This document shows positions 46,560-55,230 of a stretch of 64,000 nt of DNA, in pieces; position 1 is the stretch's first letter; the number at the start of each line of letters is the position of its first letter. A program made the position numbers and the translations under genes. The notes beneath the pieces are model-generated. The model saw nothing but the letters and a program-made list of their open reading frames with translations. It had not been told where the DNA came from and did no database searches. This DNA is from Sinohyriopsis cumingii (lineage: Eukaryota > Mollusca > Bivalvia > Unionida > Unionidae). The stretch lies in the NCBI GenBank assembly GCA_028554795.2, contig CM068825.1:154145553-154209552 (forward strand), written 5' to 3'.

Positions 46560-47498
46560 ATGACGTCCCTTCAGTCGCATCTTCCCGTCAAATTGATTCG
46601 TGCCTTGTATGGCATCAGTCGAGAAAAAGATCCACAAACACGAGCTCGTGTCTTAGAAGCTAGTCTCAAAGAAGTCTTACGATGGTTTACGGTGACGGCA
46701 CGTCAATTACTCCAAGGAATCATTCAGATTCCTCATCAAACCCAACGCTTTTTCGATCGAAACAAAGTCGCTTTGGTCCAACTGGCCGATCCCCGCATCG
46801 ACACTCAAACCAAAAAACAAATCATTTTGAAACCTGGAGGGATCGGTACTCTAGGAGGGGTCATCATTCGCTCACTCTTAAGATGGGATCCTAATGCCCC
46901 CAAAGTTATCCCTAAGACAAAAGTTCAAAGAAGCCCCAAGAAGAAAAAGACCAGGTCCCCAAAGAGAAGAACTTCTCCAGTGGCAGGACCCTCCTCTTAC
47001 CAGACACCACCCCGAAAAAAGAAAAGAAGCCCCCAGAAAAAGAAACAGAGAAAAAGTCCTCAGAAAAAGAAAAGTCCACAGAAGAAAACTAGTCGCAAGA
47101 GAGGCACTGCGGCCAGGACGCAGCCTTACACTCGCAAACCACGACCTGCCACAGCGTCTCCGACAGCCTCACGTTTGTCCACTTCTCCGTTGATGTCACC
47201 AGGAACTGAAGAGTACTTGGAGACGTTGATTACACCAAGAACTTCTCCGTTGATGACCCCCAAAAGAACTTCCCCAGTGGCAGGACCTTCCAATTTAGCG
47301 GCAGTGGCTGCTGCTCACAAAGTACCTTCTCCCAAAATCAAAGTCCATGAAAGATCGGGCATGTTACAAAGTTTACTGGATTTGTCCAAGCAAGAACTGG
47401 CTCGATTTAGTCCGTTACGTACCCCTGCACGACGTGTCATGCCTGTCCTCAAACTGATACGACGTAAAGACAATCAATGGCGACGCGTTCCAGTATAA
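46560..47498 (+). CDS. Basic, Ser/Pro/Lys-rich core-like protein
   Basis: It encodes 312 residues. A helical N-terminal third contains LIRALYGISREKDPQT and RQLLQGIIQIPHQTQRFFDR. A GGIGTLGGVIIRSLLRW segment follows. The middle is highly basic and repetitive (SPQKKK-type), and the C-terminal half has SPLMTPKRTSPVAGPS repeats. The composition suggests a DNA-condensing or virion core protein, comparable in role to adenovirus core proteins, though I see no direct homology. TATAAAA is at 46,514-46,520, 46 nt before the ATG. Confidence 0.7.
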   Translation: MTSLQSHLPVKLIRALYGISREKDPQTRARVLEASLKEVLRWFTVTARQLLQGIIQIPHQTQRFFDRNKVALVQLADPRIDTQTKKQIILKPGGIGTLGGVIIRSLLRWDPNAPKVIPKTKVQRSPKKKKTRSPKRRTSPVAGPSSYQTPPRKKKRSPQKKKQRKSPQKKKSPQKKTSRKRGTAARTQPYTRKPRPATASPTASRLSTSPLMSPGTEEYLETLITPRTSPLMTPKRTSPVAGPSNLAAVAAAHKVPSPKIKVHERSGMLQSLLDLSKQELARFSPLRTPARRVMPVLKLIRRKDNQWRRVPV

Positions 47499-47500
47499 AA
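47494..47500 (+). promoter_or_regulatory. TATA box at the end of the basic core gene
   Basis: TATAAAA overlaps the stop of the preceding gene and lies 63 nt before the ATG at 47,557. Confidence 0.65.
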
Positions 47501-47556
47501 AAGGCCTGTGACCGAGTAGGATATCAGTGTTTTTTGGTGCTCCTGAAGACTCAAAG

Positions 47557-47943
47557 ATGTCACCCTCCAGAAAACCCCAAGGAAAGAAAAGGAAAGGACT
47601 GCCACCACGTTTAGCCAAACATGGGGACATGTTATCTGTCCTGTCCAAAGCTTCTCCACCCCTACGAAAAAAACTCATTCAAACGGCCTCCAAAGAGGTC
47701 ATCGATACCGTGTGCGAATGTTGTTTGAACGTTTTGAAAGGCACGATCCCTTTGTCCAAACACCAGAAACAATGCTTAGGCAAACATCGTCACGTTCTTC
47801 GGAAAATGGTTCAAAAGAAAATTCCCATTCGTCAAAAAAAGAAGATGTTGGACCAACGTGGAGGCATTTTACCTCTCTTGTTAGGCCCCATACTGAAAGG
47901 AGTCTTGGGAACCATGTTGGGAGGACTGATGGGAGCAAGATAA
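47557..47943 (+). CDS. Small basic protein with C-terminal Gly-rich hydrophobic tail
   Basis: It encodes 128 residues. A basic start (SRKPQGKKRKGLPPRLAKHG) is followed by a helical domain with CECCLNVLKGTIPLSKHQKQ. After a Lys run comes GGILPLLLGPILKGVLGTML, a Gly-punctuated amphipathic or membrane-active tail. Mollusc and arthropod Polintons often carry such a gene between ATPase and capsid genes; a virion or membrane-penetration role is inference. I chose the ATG downstream of the TATA box over an earlier in-frame codon. Confidence 0.68.
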   Translation: MSPSRKPQGKKRKGLPPRLAKHGDMLSVLSKASPPLRKKLIQTASKEVIDTVCECCLNVLKGTIPLSKHQKQCLGKHRHVLRKMVQKKIPIRQKKKMLDQRGGILPLLLGPILKGVLGTMLGGLMGAR

Positions 47944-47992
47944 AAAGGCCCTCGGAAGTCCCAAGGTCTCAGAATCGACCGCTGACAACCCC

Positions 47993-48700
47993 ATGGAAGG
48001 ACGAAAACTAGCTTTAGTGCCTTACAAACGATGGATGGAATACCATCGGTGGCAAGAACAACGCACCCCGCATTTACCTCCCAATCCCAATTTGAGCGAG
48101 ATGTCCCAGTTACAACACGAATTACAGTCCTTGATGGATCGCCAAGATTTGTCCGAAACAGAAAAATCGCAAAAGTACGGTCAACTCTTGCAACGACTGC
48201 AACTCTTTCACCAGAAAGCTTTAGACGAAACAGCTCTACCCACTTTGAAAGATTTTAAGACCTTGATGAAAAGTCCAGCACCATCATCATCATTACCACC
48301 ACCACCACCACTACCATCCCCAAGGGTCACCAGAGATGCTACCCCACAAAGACCTGAGGAAGAAGAGATGCGCGAAGTGTTTCAAACACCGTCAGCAGCT
48401 CCCATTTCGAGTAAGATTGCAGCATCCTTGTTGACCCCGTCCCCCACACCCCAACGAGAAGAAATGAAAGCTTGGGTTAAAAAGATGATGTCCACGCCTC
48501 CTTCGACAGAAGTGAAAAAGAAAGAAGGGAAACCAGAAGCGAAAAAAGAAAAGAAAACCAAAGCCATTCCATTGCCACCACCACCACCACCACTACCTTC
48601 GACTTCTACTCCCGTAGCCCATCGGACACGTAAATCCGTTTCCAAACCACCCTTTCGACCCACCCAAAGTAGCATCACCGAAGAGTGGGTGACTTATTAA
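47993..48700 (+). CDS. Proline-rich protein, putative virion component
   Basis: It encodes 235 residues. The N-terminal 90 residues are helical (LALVPYKRWMEYHRWQEQRT, then LQHELQSLMDRQDLSETEKS), a form seen in other Polintons in this position. The remainder is low complexity, with polyproline blocks (SSSLPPPPPLPSPR; PLPPPPPPLPSTS) and Lys-rich linkers. GATAAAAAGG, 52 nt before the ATG, is a possible TATA box. The function is not known. Confidence 0.65.
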   Translation: MEGRKLALVPYKRWMEYHRWQEQRTPHLPPNPNLSEMSQLQHELQSLMDRQDLSETEKSQKYGQLLQRLQLFHQKALDETALPTLKDFKTLMKSPAPSSSLPPPPPLPSPRVTRDATPQRPEEEEMREVFQTPSAAPISSKIAASLLTPSPTPQREEMKAWVKKMMSTPPSTEVKKKEGKPEAKKEKKTKAIPLPPPPPPLPSTSTPVAHRTRKSVSKPPFRPTQSSITEEWVTY

Positions 48701-48721
48701 CACACCAACACAAAATAAAAA

Positions 48722-49834
48722 ATGGAAAAAGTCTTAGCCAGCATTTACTACGATCCCTCCCATCCTGCAGGTTACGCAGGAGTTCAAAAATTGTATCGTG
48801 CTGCCAAAACGCGACTGAAAAGTCTCCGTTTACCTCAAGTGCAACGATGGTTACAAGAACAAGCTACCTACACTTTGCACAAACCCATTCGACGCAAGTT
48901 TGCCAGAAGTCGCACCCGAGTGGAAGGCATCGATCATCAATGGCAAGCCGATTTAGCCGATGTCTCTCATTTGGCCAGCTACAATCGTGGTTACAAATAT
49001 TTGTTTTGTGTCATCGACGTCTTTTCCAAATTTGCCTGGGTCGTGCCTTTGACTTCCAAATCGAGCAGCGAGTTAGTGCGAGCCCTGCAACGGGTGTTGA
49101 AACAAAGCGGTCGTCGCCCTCTTCGATGGCAAACGGACAAAGGCACCGAATTTCTGAACCAAGCTTTCCAAAAAGAATTAAAGAAACGTGACATTCATTT
49201 TTTTACCACCGAGAATCCCGAAACCAAAGCCAGCATCGTGGAACGTTTTCAACGCACTTTGAAAGAACGCATGTGGAAATATTTTACGCATCACCACACT
49301 CTGAAGTACATCGACATCTTACCGCACCTGGTGCAAGCGTACAACCAATCTTACCATCGAAGCATCGGACGTGCCCCGCAAGACGTGACCCCCGAGAACG
49401 AAGTGTTGGTGTTTGAGCGCCTGTTTGGTACGTCCCCGACGAGGGCTGTCCCCAAGAAAAGTGGAGAGTTGACCGTAGGAGATTGGGTGCGCATTGGCAA
49501 AACCAAACGCACTTTCGACAAAGGTTACTTACCTAACTGGACGACCGAATTGTTTCGCCTCACTGGACGAGTGCATGGCCGTCATCCTGCCGTCTATAAA
49601 TTGGAAGACATGAACGGAGAAGTGCTCAAAGGAACGTTTTATTTGCCCGAGTTACAACGTGTCACCAAAAAAGAAGACGAGGTGTACGACATCGAAAGCA
49701 TTCTCGAACGCAGAACCCGTAAAGTGGGCAAACGACGTGTCAAAGAAGTCAAAGTACGTTGGAAAGGATATCCACCCAGTTTCGATTCTTGGATCGACGC
49801 TTCGCAAGTCATCGACTATAAAAAGAAGAAGTGA
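48722..49834 (+). CDS. Retroviral-type integrase with chromodomain
   Basis: It encodes 370 residues. The rve core carries the D-D-E triad: D77 in HQWQADLAD, D139 in WQTDKGTEF and E174 in ASIVERFQRT. The first 65 residues form a helical region in the place of the usual zinc module, without a clear HHCC. An SH3-like segment (VGDWVRIGKTK) and a C-terminal chromodomain (YDIESILERR, then VRWKGYPPSFDSWIDASQV) complete it. It catalyses insertion with the 6-bp target duplication seen here. The chromodomain may direct it to methylated histones. It starts 22 nt after the upstream gene. Confidence 0.95.
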   Translation: MEKVLASIYYDPSHPAGYAGVQKLYRAAKTRLKSLRLPQVQRWLQEQATYTLHKPIRRKFARSRTRVEGIDHQWQADLADVSHLASYNRGYKYLFCVIDVFSKFAWVVPLTSKSSSELVRALQRVLKQSGRRPLRWQTDKGTEFLNQAFQKELKKRDIHFFTTENPETKASIVERFQRTLKERMWKYFTHHHTLKYIDILPHLVQAYNQSYHRSIGRAPQDVTPENEVLVFERLFGTSPTRAVPKKSGELTVGDWVRIGKTKRTFDKGYLPNWTTELFRLTGRVHGRHPAVYKLEDMNGEVLKGTFYLPELQRVTKKEDEVYDIESILERRTRKVGKRRVKEVKVRWKGYPPSFDSWIDASQVIDYKKKK

Positions 49835-49839
49835 CCATC

Positions 49840-50253
49840 ATGCCCTTTCACACAGCAGCAGACGCAGCTACGTCGACCACTCCTTCTTCCCCTAGTTCTT
49901 CTGTGCAAGATTTACAAAAACAACCCTTGTGGGTGTGGTGTGGAGAACGTGTGCCTAAAACGCAAATCGTCTTTTTCTGCCAAATCTTCGTGGTGTATTG
50001 TGTCATCGGGGCAGCCATCGCCAATTTGAGTTTGCAACAAGGAGACAAACAATTGTGGACCATTTTATTGAGCAGTTGCATCGGTTACCTGCTTCCCAAC
50101 CCCTCCCTGAAATTCTCCTCGAACGGGAACGTTGTGTCCAGTGCCAGTGCCAGTCACCACTCCAACCACAACCAGAACCCCATTTTGGGCGGAGACACGC
50201 CTCTGACATCCAGTAATATCCCCTCGGACAGCCACAGAACTCTAGAATTATGA
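49840..50253 (+). CDS. Small double-membrane-segment protein
   Basis: It encodes 137 residues. The first membrane segment is IVFFCQIFVVYCVIGAAIAN, and a second is WTILLSSCIGYLLPNP. The N-terminus is Ser/Thr-rich and the C-terminus Ser/Asn-rich. This short membrane protein between integrase and penton is conserved in Polintons. Its role is not known to me; membrane or virion exit functions are possible. It starts just after the integrase stop and overlaps the penton start by 4 nt (ATGA). Confidence 0.75.
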   Translation: MPFHTAADAATSTTPSSPSSSVQDLQKQPLWVWCGERVPKTQIVFFCQIFVVYCVIGAAIANLSLQQGDKQLWTILLSSCIGYLLPNPSLKFSSNGNVVSSASASHHSNHNQNPILGGDTPLTSSNIPSDSHRTLEL

Positions 50254-51185
50254 GTCACCAAAACCAATTTTACTTAACCTTACCCAGTGACAGTTCCATG
50301 GAGGTGTTTCCCAAGAACACGTTGTGCTGTTACACGGCCAAATTACCTCAAGACATCCCCTTAGATCACGAAGCCCATTGGGAAGTGGCTTTAGTAGAAA
50401 TGATTCACCCAACCCAAGTCCTCAACGTCATTGCCCAGCAAAATTGGTTTAAGGTGGAAGTTCATGACAAACAATTGCAAGAGGAGTTGGATAAGATTGG
50501 CACATCTACCAATAAAACCTATGATGACAGAACTAAAACGACCACCTACAACTTGATCATTCCCCCAGGCTATTATTTCAGTGGTCATCATTTGGTCAGC
50601 ACCATAGCCTCTAGGTTTAATGGCGTGTTCCATAAAGCTTTGAGTAATGTCCAAAAAAGTGTCACCCTGGAATACCACAAAATAGCTCGTCGCTTTCTGA
50701 TGAAATTTTCTGAGGGGTCCAAAAAATTCATGTCTTTCTTATTTTGTCCTGAATTGTTTGACATATTGGGCGGTGACACGGAGATGAGAATGGTCATGAT
50801 GAAGAAAAACGAATTGCCAGTCATTTCCGACAACGATATTTTTGCGAGGTATTTTCGTTTCCCGGTAGAACTGAACCAAGGACTGAATTTGATCTTTGTG
50901 TATTCCGATGTGGTGGAATACAACGTGGTGGGACACACCTCCGTGCCGTTACTGCGTGTCATTCCTTTCAAAGTGGATTCTGCCACAAACGCTGACGAGG
51001 AAGGTGGAAACACTTACCACGTCCACCGCGAATTTGTCCATCCTCACTATTTACCCGTCAGCAAGTCATATTTGGACACGGTCAACATTACTATAAAAGG
51101 AGATTTGGGACAAAATATTCCATTCACCAAAGGAAAAGTCACGGTGAAACTCCATTTTCGAAAACGGTTCTCTCACGACTTGTAA
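50250..51185 (+). CDS. Minor capsid (penton-like) protein
   Basis: It encodes 311 residues. The start NQFYLTLPSDSSMEVFPKNT, then PLDHEAHWEVALVEMIHPTQ, is the signature of the Polinton single-jelly-roll penton protein that fills capsid vertices. Later PLLRVIPF and YHVHREFVHPHYLPV strands match the C-terminal half of the family. Length is as expected. It lies directly upstream of the pVI/pX-like and major capsid genes, as in other Polintons. Confidence 0.9.
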   Translation: MSHQNQFYLTLPSDSSMEVFPKNTLCCYTAKLPQDIPLDHEAHWEVALVEMIHPTQVLNVIAQQNWFKVEVHDKQLQEELDKIGTSTNKTYDDRTKTTTYNLIIPPGYYFSGHHLVSTIASRFNGVFHKALSNVQKSVTLEYHKIARRFLMKFSEGSKKFMSFLFCPELFDILGGDTEMRMVMMKKNELPVISDNDIFARYFRFPVELNQGLNLIFVYSDVVEYNVVGHTSVPLLRVIPFKVDSATNADEEGGNTYHVHREFVHPHYLPVSKSYLDTVNITIKGDLGQNIPFTKGKVTVKLHFRKRFSHDL

Positions 51186-51192
51186 GTAAGTC

Positions 51193-51612
51193 ATGTATCC
51201 AGTGTACCAAGGGGTGGCTCGACAGCGAGGACACGGTTTAGGAGACATGTTAAAATCGGCCTTTCGTTCGGTAGCCCCGGTGTTGAAACCGATGGTGACA
51301 CGCGGATTGCACGCCTTGAAAGATGCGGCACTGACACAAGGCAAAGAATTTCTCCAAAATGTCATCATCGACAAACAAAACCCTAAAGAAGCCTTCATGA
51401 GGGCAGGCAAAAATGTCTTGCTGCAAACGGGCAAAGACATTTTAGGCCGACGAGACACACCTATAAATGCCCTGCACGCTACCGAGTCAGGCATTCAGCA
51501 AGGACAAGGCAGAAAGAGACGAAGAAGAAGAAAACACCCTTTCACCAGACTTCAAGCGAGAAAGGCCAAGAAAAGAAGAACCGTTCGAGACTTAGACGTT
51601 TTCGATTATTGA
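51193..51612 (+). CDS. Basic pVI/pX-like minor virion protein
   Basis: It encodes 139 residues. A Gly-rich amphipathic start (GHGLGDMLKSAFRSVAPVLK) resembles the membrane-active helix of adenovirus pVI and the N-terminus of pX-type core peptides. The C-terminus is strongly basic (RKRRRRRKHPFTRLQARKAK). Its position between penton and major capsid genes is standard for Polintons. It would link capsid and DNA or help escape from endosomes; both are inference by analogy. Confidence 0.75.
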   Translation: MYPVYQGVARQRGHGLGDMLKSAFRSVAPVLKPMVTRGLHALKDAALTQGKEFLQNVIIDKQNPKEAFMRAGKNVLLQTGKDILGRRDTPINALHATESGIQQGQGRKRRRRRKHPFTRLQARKAKKRRTVRDLDVFDY

Positions 51613-51625
51613 AACACAGAACAAA

Positions 51626-52948
51626 ATGATGCACCGAGAGTCTTGCGCTTGTTCCAAGACGGAACTGGATCTGTTTGCCATGCCCCCCACCATGATGACC
51701 ATGCAAGAATCCCAGTGGGTGGAATTTAATCCCATCTCCTCTTTGACCGATTCTGCTCCCATCGAGTTTGAAATCAAGGGACAGCCCGAAGATTACATCG
51801 ATCTGAATAGCAGTTACTTGTACTTGAAAGTCAAAGTTCTAGATAAGGATGGAGCTGCTATAGACACTGAGCCGGTAGCTCCCGTCAACAATTTCATGCA
51901 TTCCTTGTTCAGCTCAGTGGACTTGTACTTGAATAACAAACTAGTCAGTAGCAGCATGGATACTTACCCTTATCGTGCCTACCTGGAAAATCTCTTGACG
52001 TACGGAATAGATGCCAAGAACACTCATCTCAATGCCTGTGTGGTATGGGAAGATGACGATGCTAACGAGTTTGAAAATTTCGAAATTGACACAAAGGATA
52101 AAGATAAAGCATACAATGAGGGATTTACAGAACGAAGAAACAAAATCAAAGATGGAGAGAGTTTAGAACTGATGGATCGTTTGCATTTGGACATGTGGTT
52201 GCAAGAGAAATATTTGCTAAACGGGGTCAATGTCCGCTTGAGACTGAATCGTAGCAGTGCCGCTTTCCATTTGATGGCTAAGGCTAATGACATCAATCCC
52301 AAAAGCACAATCGAAGTGGCCAAACTCTACGTACGACGCGTAGAAGTGTTACCCAAAGTAGGTAACGACATCAGTCAAACGTTGAGCAGAACGACCGGCA
52401 AGTATCCCATACGACGTGTGGAAGTGAAAACGTTCACCATTCCCACTGGACAGCGATCCATGATCGAAGATCATCTGTTCCAAGGACAGTTACCCAAACG
52501 TTTAATCCTTGGTATGGTCCTGAATTCAACCTTCAACGGAGCCTTCAAAGAAAATCCTTTCAACTTTCATCACTTCGACGTGAAGAAAATCGAAGTCAGT
52601 CGCGATGGCAAGACCTTGTGTACCCGACCTTTCGAACCTGACTTTGCCAACAAAAATTACTTGAGATCGTACTTGTCCCTGTACGAAGCCACCGGCCAGT
52701 TAGGAACCAACACCAGTCACGGCATTACGTACGACGATTACGCAGGAGGCTATGCTTTGTGGGCTTTCGATTTCACTCCAGACCAAGGCAGCGACGAGGG
52801 ACATTTCCACCCTATAAAATCTGGCCAGATTCGTGTGGAACTTCAGTTTGCAAATCCTCTGCCAGCGACAGTGAACGTCATCCTGTATGCAGAATTCGAT
52901 AATACCATAGAAATCAACAGTTTGAGAGAAGTCATTCTAGATTATTAG
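51626..52948 (+). CDS. Major capsid protein (double jelly-roll)
   Basis: It encodes 440 residues. QWVEFNPISSLTDSAPIEFE, then YIDLNSSYLYLKVKV and HSLFSSVDLYLNNKLVS, mark the first jelly roll. TIPTGQRSMIEDHLFQGQLP and LQFANPLPATVNVILYAEFD mark the second. The length agrees with Polinton capsid proteins, which assemble trimeric capsomers related to adenovirus hexon. A Cys-containing leader precedes the conserved part; the second Met is equally possible as start. No lesions. Confidence 0.93.
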   Translation: MMHRESCACSKTELDLFAMPPTMMTMQESQWVEFNPISSLTDSAPIEFEIKGQPEDYIDLNSSYLYLKVKVLDKDGAAIDTEPVAPVNNFMHSLFSSVDLYLNNKLVSSSMDTYPYRAYLENLLTYGIDAKNTHLNACVVWEDDDANEFENFEIDTKDKDKAYNEGFTERRNKIKDGESLELMDRLHLDMWLQEKYLLNGVNVRLRLNRSSAAFHLMAKANDINPKSTIEVAKLYVRRVEVLPKVGNDISQTLSRTTGKYPIRRVEVKTFTIPTGQRSMIEDHLFQGQLPKRLILGMVLNSTFNGAFKENPFNFHHFDVKKIEVSRDGKTLCTRPFEPDFANKNYLRSYLSLYEATGQLGTNTSHGITYDDYAGGYALWAFDFTPDQGSDEGHFHPIKSGQIRVELQFANPLPATVNVILYAEFDNTIEINSLREVILDY

Positions 52949-52953
52949 AAGCT

Positions 52954-53460
52954 ATGGAAGACTGTTATCCCTCTTTACCTAGTGGAGAAACTTTGGAGAT
53001 GAAATGTGAGGAGACCGTGGAAGGAGAAGAATCTCAAGACAAAGACGAAGAAGTTGTCATGATGAAGTCGAGATGGCCAGAACAAGAAGCCCATTTAGTC
53101 TCCTGTTTTGCCAAACACTTGGTTGACAAAATGACGGAATTGATCAAGAAAAATTGCTATGGATGTCAAAACGATCATCCCAGTCAAATTCAACACGATA
53201 AATGCCTGATGTTGAGTCAAGAACAAAAATTGGACGAGTATCTGGACGAAGCTTGGAGTCTCATCTCGAACAAAGACGTGTTGCACCAGTGGTATAAAGA
53301 CTTGCGTGAACATTCTTGTCCACCATTAACCACTCAAGAGATCCATCGTATCGAAGCTCTCCTGAATCAGAGTGAGGAAACAGAACGAATAACCGTTTAT
53401 TCGTCAGACATTTTCAAGCAAAAAGTCAGGATCGAATTGACGACATATTATTACCTGTGA
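52954..53460 (+). CDS. Cys/His zinc-binding protein conserved in Polintons
   Basis: It encodes 168 residues. The first 45 are acidic. A compact motif, NCYGCQNDHPSQIQHDKCLM, has C-x2-C, two His and a further Cys at zinc-ligand spacing. The motif recurs in proteins beside capsid genes of mollusc Polintons. The C-terminus is helical and ends in TTYYYL. The gene sits between major capsid and protease, 5 nt after the capsid stop, so a late function is likely; what it does is unknown. Confidence 0.72.
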   Translation: MEDCYPSLPSGETLEMKCEETVEGEESQDKDEEVVMMKSRWPEQEAHLVSCFAKHLVDKMTELIKKNCYGCQNDHPSQIQHDKCLMLSQEQKLDEYLDEAWSLISNKDVLHQWYKDLREHSCPPLTTQEIHRIEALLNQSEETERITVYSSDIFKQKVRIELTTYYYL

Positions 53461-53485
53461 AGAAGAAAAAAACACACACAAATCA

Positions 53486-54049
53486 ATGGATACCTGGGAA
53501 CTTTATTACCTTTTGAACCACAGTTCGTATACGTCTTCTTGGAATCCTGTCGTCTGTGCTAAAGATGAACTCCCTCATCGCAAACCTAAAGACCATCAAG
53601 CTTACGTGATCAACACGGACGACAGTCATCTCCCAGGAACCCACTGGGTAGCCGTCTACTTTCCTCAAGAAGGATGTGTGGAATATTTCGATTCGTACGG
53701 ATTGCCCCCTTTGGAAGACGATATCATCGACTTTATGAGAAGAAATGCACAAACCACCCGATTCAATAATGTGAAATTACAAGGCACAGATTCCTTGGTG
53801 TGTGGACAGTACTGTGTGTATTTTCTGCATCATCGCAGCCTGGGCTATTCCTTAGAACATTTAGTGACTCATTTTGATCCTCGTTCTTCTGCTAGAAACG
53901 ATGTGAAAGTAGATCGATGGTTCTGTGACCATTATGCTTATCTTTTGTCTCAAGCTAGGAAACGTAGTGTCCATCAATGGCCTAATGATTTCCAACAGTG
54001 GAAATCACAATTTCATTCACAACGTTGTCAGCCCTGTTCAAAAAAGTAG
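53486..54049 (+). CDS. Adenain/Ulp1-like cysteine protease
   Basis: It encodes 187 residues. The catalytic set reads H53 (GTHWVAVYF), D69 (VEYFDSYGLPP), Q99 (LQGTDS) and C106 (LVCGQYC), with the seven-residue Q-to-C spacing of adenovirus protease. Length is close to adenain. It should process capsid or core precursors during virion maturation. AATAAA follows at 54,154. Confidence 0.93.
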   Translation: MDTWELYYLLNHSSYTSSWNPVVCAKDELPHRKPKDHQAYVINTDDSHLPGTHWVAVYFPQEGCVEYFDSYGLPPLEDDIIDFMRRNAQTTRFNNVKLQGTDSLVCGQYCVYFLHHRSLGYSLEHLVTHFDPRSSARNDVKVDRWFCDHYAYLLSQARKRSVHQWPNDFQQWKSQFHSQRCQPCSKK

Positions 54050-54153
54050 TTAGTAATTGAAGAAAAAATGTTTGTCATTTGAAAAAAATTGTTTGATGTT
54101 ATCATGTTGGATTATTGTTAGAGTTGTTGTTAGTTAGTGTTAAGTGATTTTTG

Positions 54154-54159
54154 AATAAA
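54154..54159 (+). terminator. AATAAA polyadenylation signal after the protease
   Basis: TTTTGAATAAAAAATG, 105 nt after the protease stop. The late gene block thus ends with an ordinary signal, unlike the genes that follow. Confidence 0.65.
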
Positions 54160-54276
54160 AAATGTTGTGTTTTGAAAAAAATGCCTTTGTGGTTTGTTTA
54201 GCTATAAGAATGTTGGATTGATGCTCTTTCATTTCTTACTATCCCTCTCATGAACGTTGCGGCTCGAAAACCGTGT

Positions 54277-54312
54277 GGGGGATGTTTTCCTTCACGTCCG
54301 CGCTTTGACTTT
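54277..54312 (+). promoter_or_regulatory. Right-end promoter block, copy 1
   Basis: GGGGGATGTTTTCCTTCACG, then TCCGCGCTTTGAC and a weak TTTAAG, 60-90 nt before the ATG at 54,369. The same block recurs at 55,141, 55,813 and 55,882, and at 25,668. Confidence 0.72.
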
Positions 54313-54368
54313 AAGAACCGGTTTGTTCCCAGTCTAACCATCCATTGTCGACTCATCCTCCTAAGAAG

Positions 54369-54572
54369 ATGTGCTCCAAACTAGCTAAGCTCAACGAAGC
54401 CTACGTGAATTTGCATAGGGTCAGACACAGTCTGATACCAAAGCCAGAAGAAATAGAGAATGTGAGAATGTTAAAAATCACTGAAGACCTGATAGAAGAG
54501 CTCTTCAGAGAAGAAATGAACAGGGAGAAAGAAGAATGGACAGAGAAGTACAGACTTCAGAGACAGCAGCAA

Positions 54573-54604
<32 letters not shown>

Positions 54605-54731
54605 ACCTGAAGCTGACAGAGGCTTTGTCGATTGTCGTATCGACACCAAAGAATTCTTCTTCTCTTTCCGAAGAAGCAGACCTATCGCCAGAAAGTCTAT
54701 CCTCAGAGGACATCGCATTCTTAGAAACTAA
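54369..54731 (+). CDS. Right-end coiled-coil gene 1
   Basis: It encodes 120 residues. The N-terminal helix LAKLNEAYVNLHRVRHSLIP resembles the starts of the next two genes. A Glu/Arg-rich helix and a polyglutamine run of about 17 Q (from a CAG/CAA tract) follow, then a basic C-terminus (RRSRPIARKSILRGHRILRN). I use the ATG at 54,369; an earlier in-frame TTG is not needed. It is followed 30 nt later by histone-type stem-loop no. 3. No known family. Confidence 0.65.
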
Positions 54732-54761
54732 AAAAGAATGCCATAGCAAAACAAAAAAAAC

Positions 54762-54777
54762 AGCCCTTTTCAGGGCT
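54762..54777 (+). terminator. Histone-type 3' stem-loop no. 3
   Basis: AGCCCTTTTCAGGGCT, followed by ACCCA. It keeps the invariant second G-C pair, T-A top pair and TTTC loop; only the base pair at the foot differs. CTCTAGAAAAGAAATA lies in the downstream-element position. Confidence 0.85.
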
Positions 54778-54865
54778 ACCCAATACTCTAGAAAAGAAAT
54801 AACCATCGATTTGCCAATGTGTGTAGGTAGAGTAGTGTGAAAATAAACACTAACTCTTTCTTAAA
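54762..54865 (+). repeat. 3' module direct repeat, copy 1
   Basis: The stem-loop, the downstream element and about 70 bp more (TTTGCCAATGTGTGTAGGTA, then AAACACTAACTCTTT) recur at 55,584-55,687 with only a few changes. Confidence 0.85.
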
Positions 54866-55230
54866 AAATGTGAGGGTATGTGTTTGTGTGATTGTGTGAT
54901 TGTGTTTGTAAGTGATAAAGTAGGTTGGTGAGGATAGTAGATTAAAATGATGTAGGGGCTGTTTGAGGTGTATATTTGGGGTTAGATTGGATTGCCTTGG
55001 GTATGTGGATAGTCTATTGAAGTGATTTATAAAAATTTTAGAATAGTGATGGGTAGCATAAAAAAGTGAGTGAGTGTTTCTTTTAGGTCCGCGCGTTGTT
55101 GTTAGGTCATGATCTAGGTAAGATGAATTTTATGTTTTTAGGGGATGTTTTCCTTCACGTTCGCGCTTTCAGTATAAATTGAAACTCGTTCGGCAGTCCA
55201 GCTACCCTTGTTGATTGATCAACACCAAAA
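54866..55230 (+). promoter_or_regulatory. Spacer and promoter block, copy 2
   Basis: TG-rich spacer with GGATAGTAG and GTATATTTGGGGTTAG segments like the arms of the 5-kb derivative. Next come TTAGGTCCGCGCG, GGTCATGATCTAGGTAAGAT, and GGGGATGTTTTCCTTCACG (55,141) with TTCGCGCTTTC and TATAAAT (55,173), 58 nt before the ATG. Confidence 0.7.

Noticed and set aside
48382-48678. Minus-strand Gly-rich frame opposite the proline-rich gene
   Set aside because: Antisense of CCA/CCG proline codons; no promoter.
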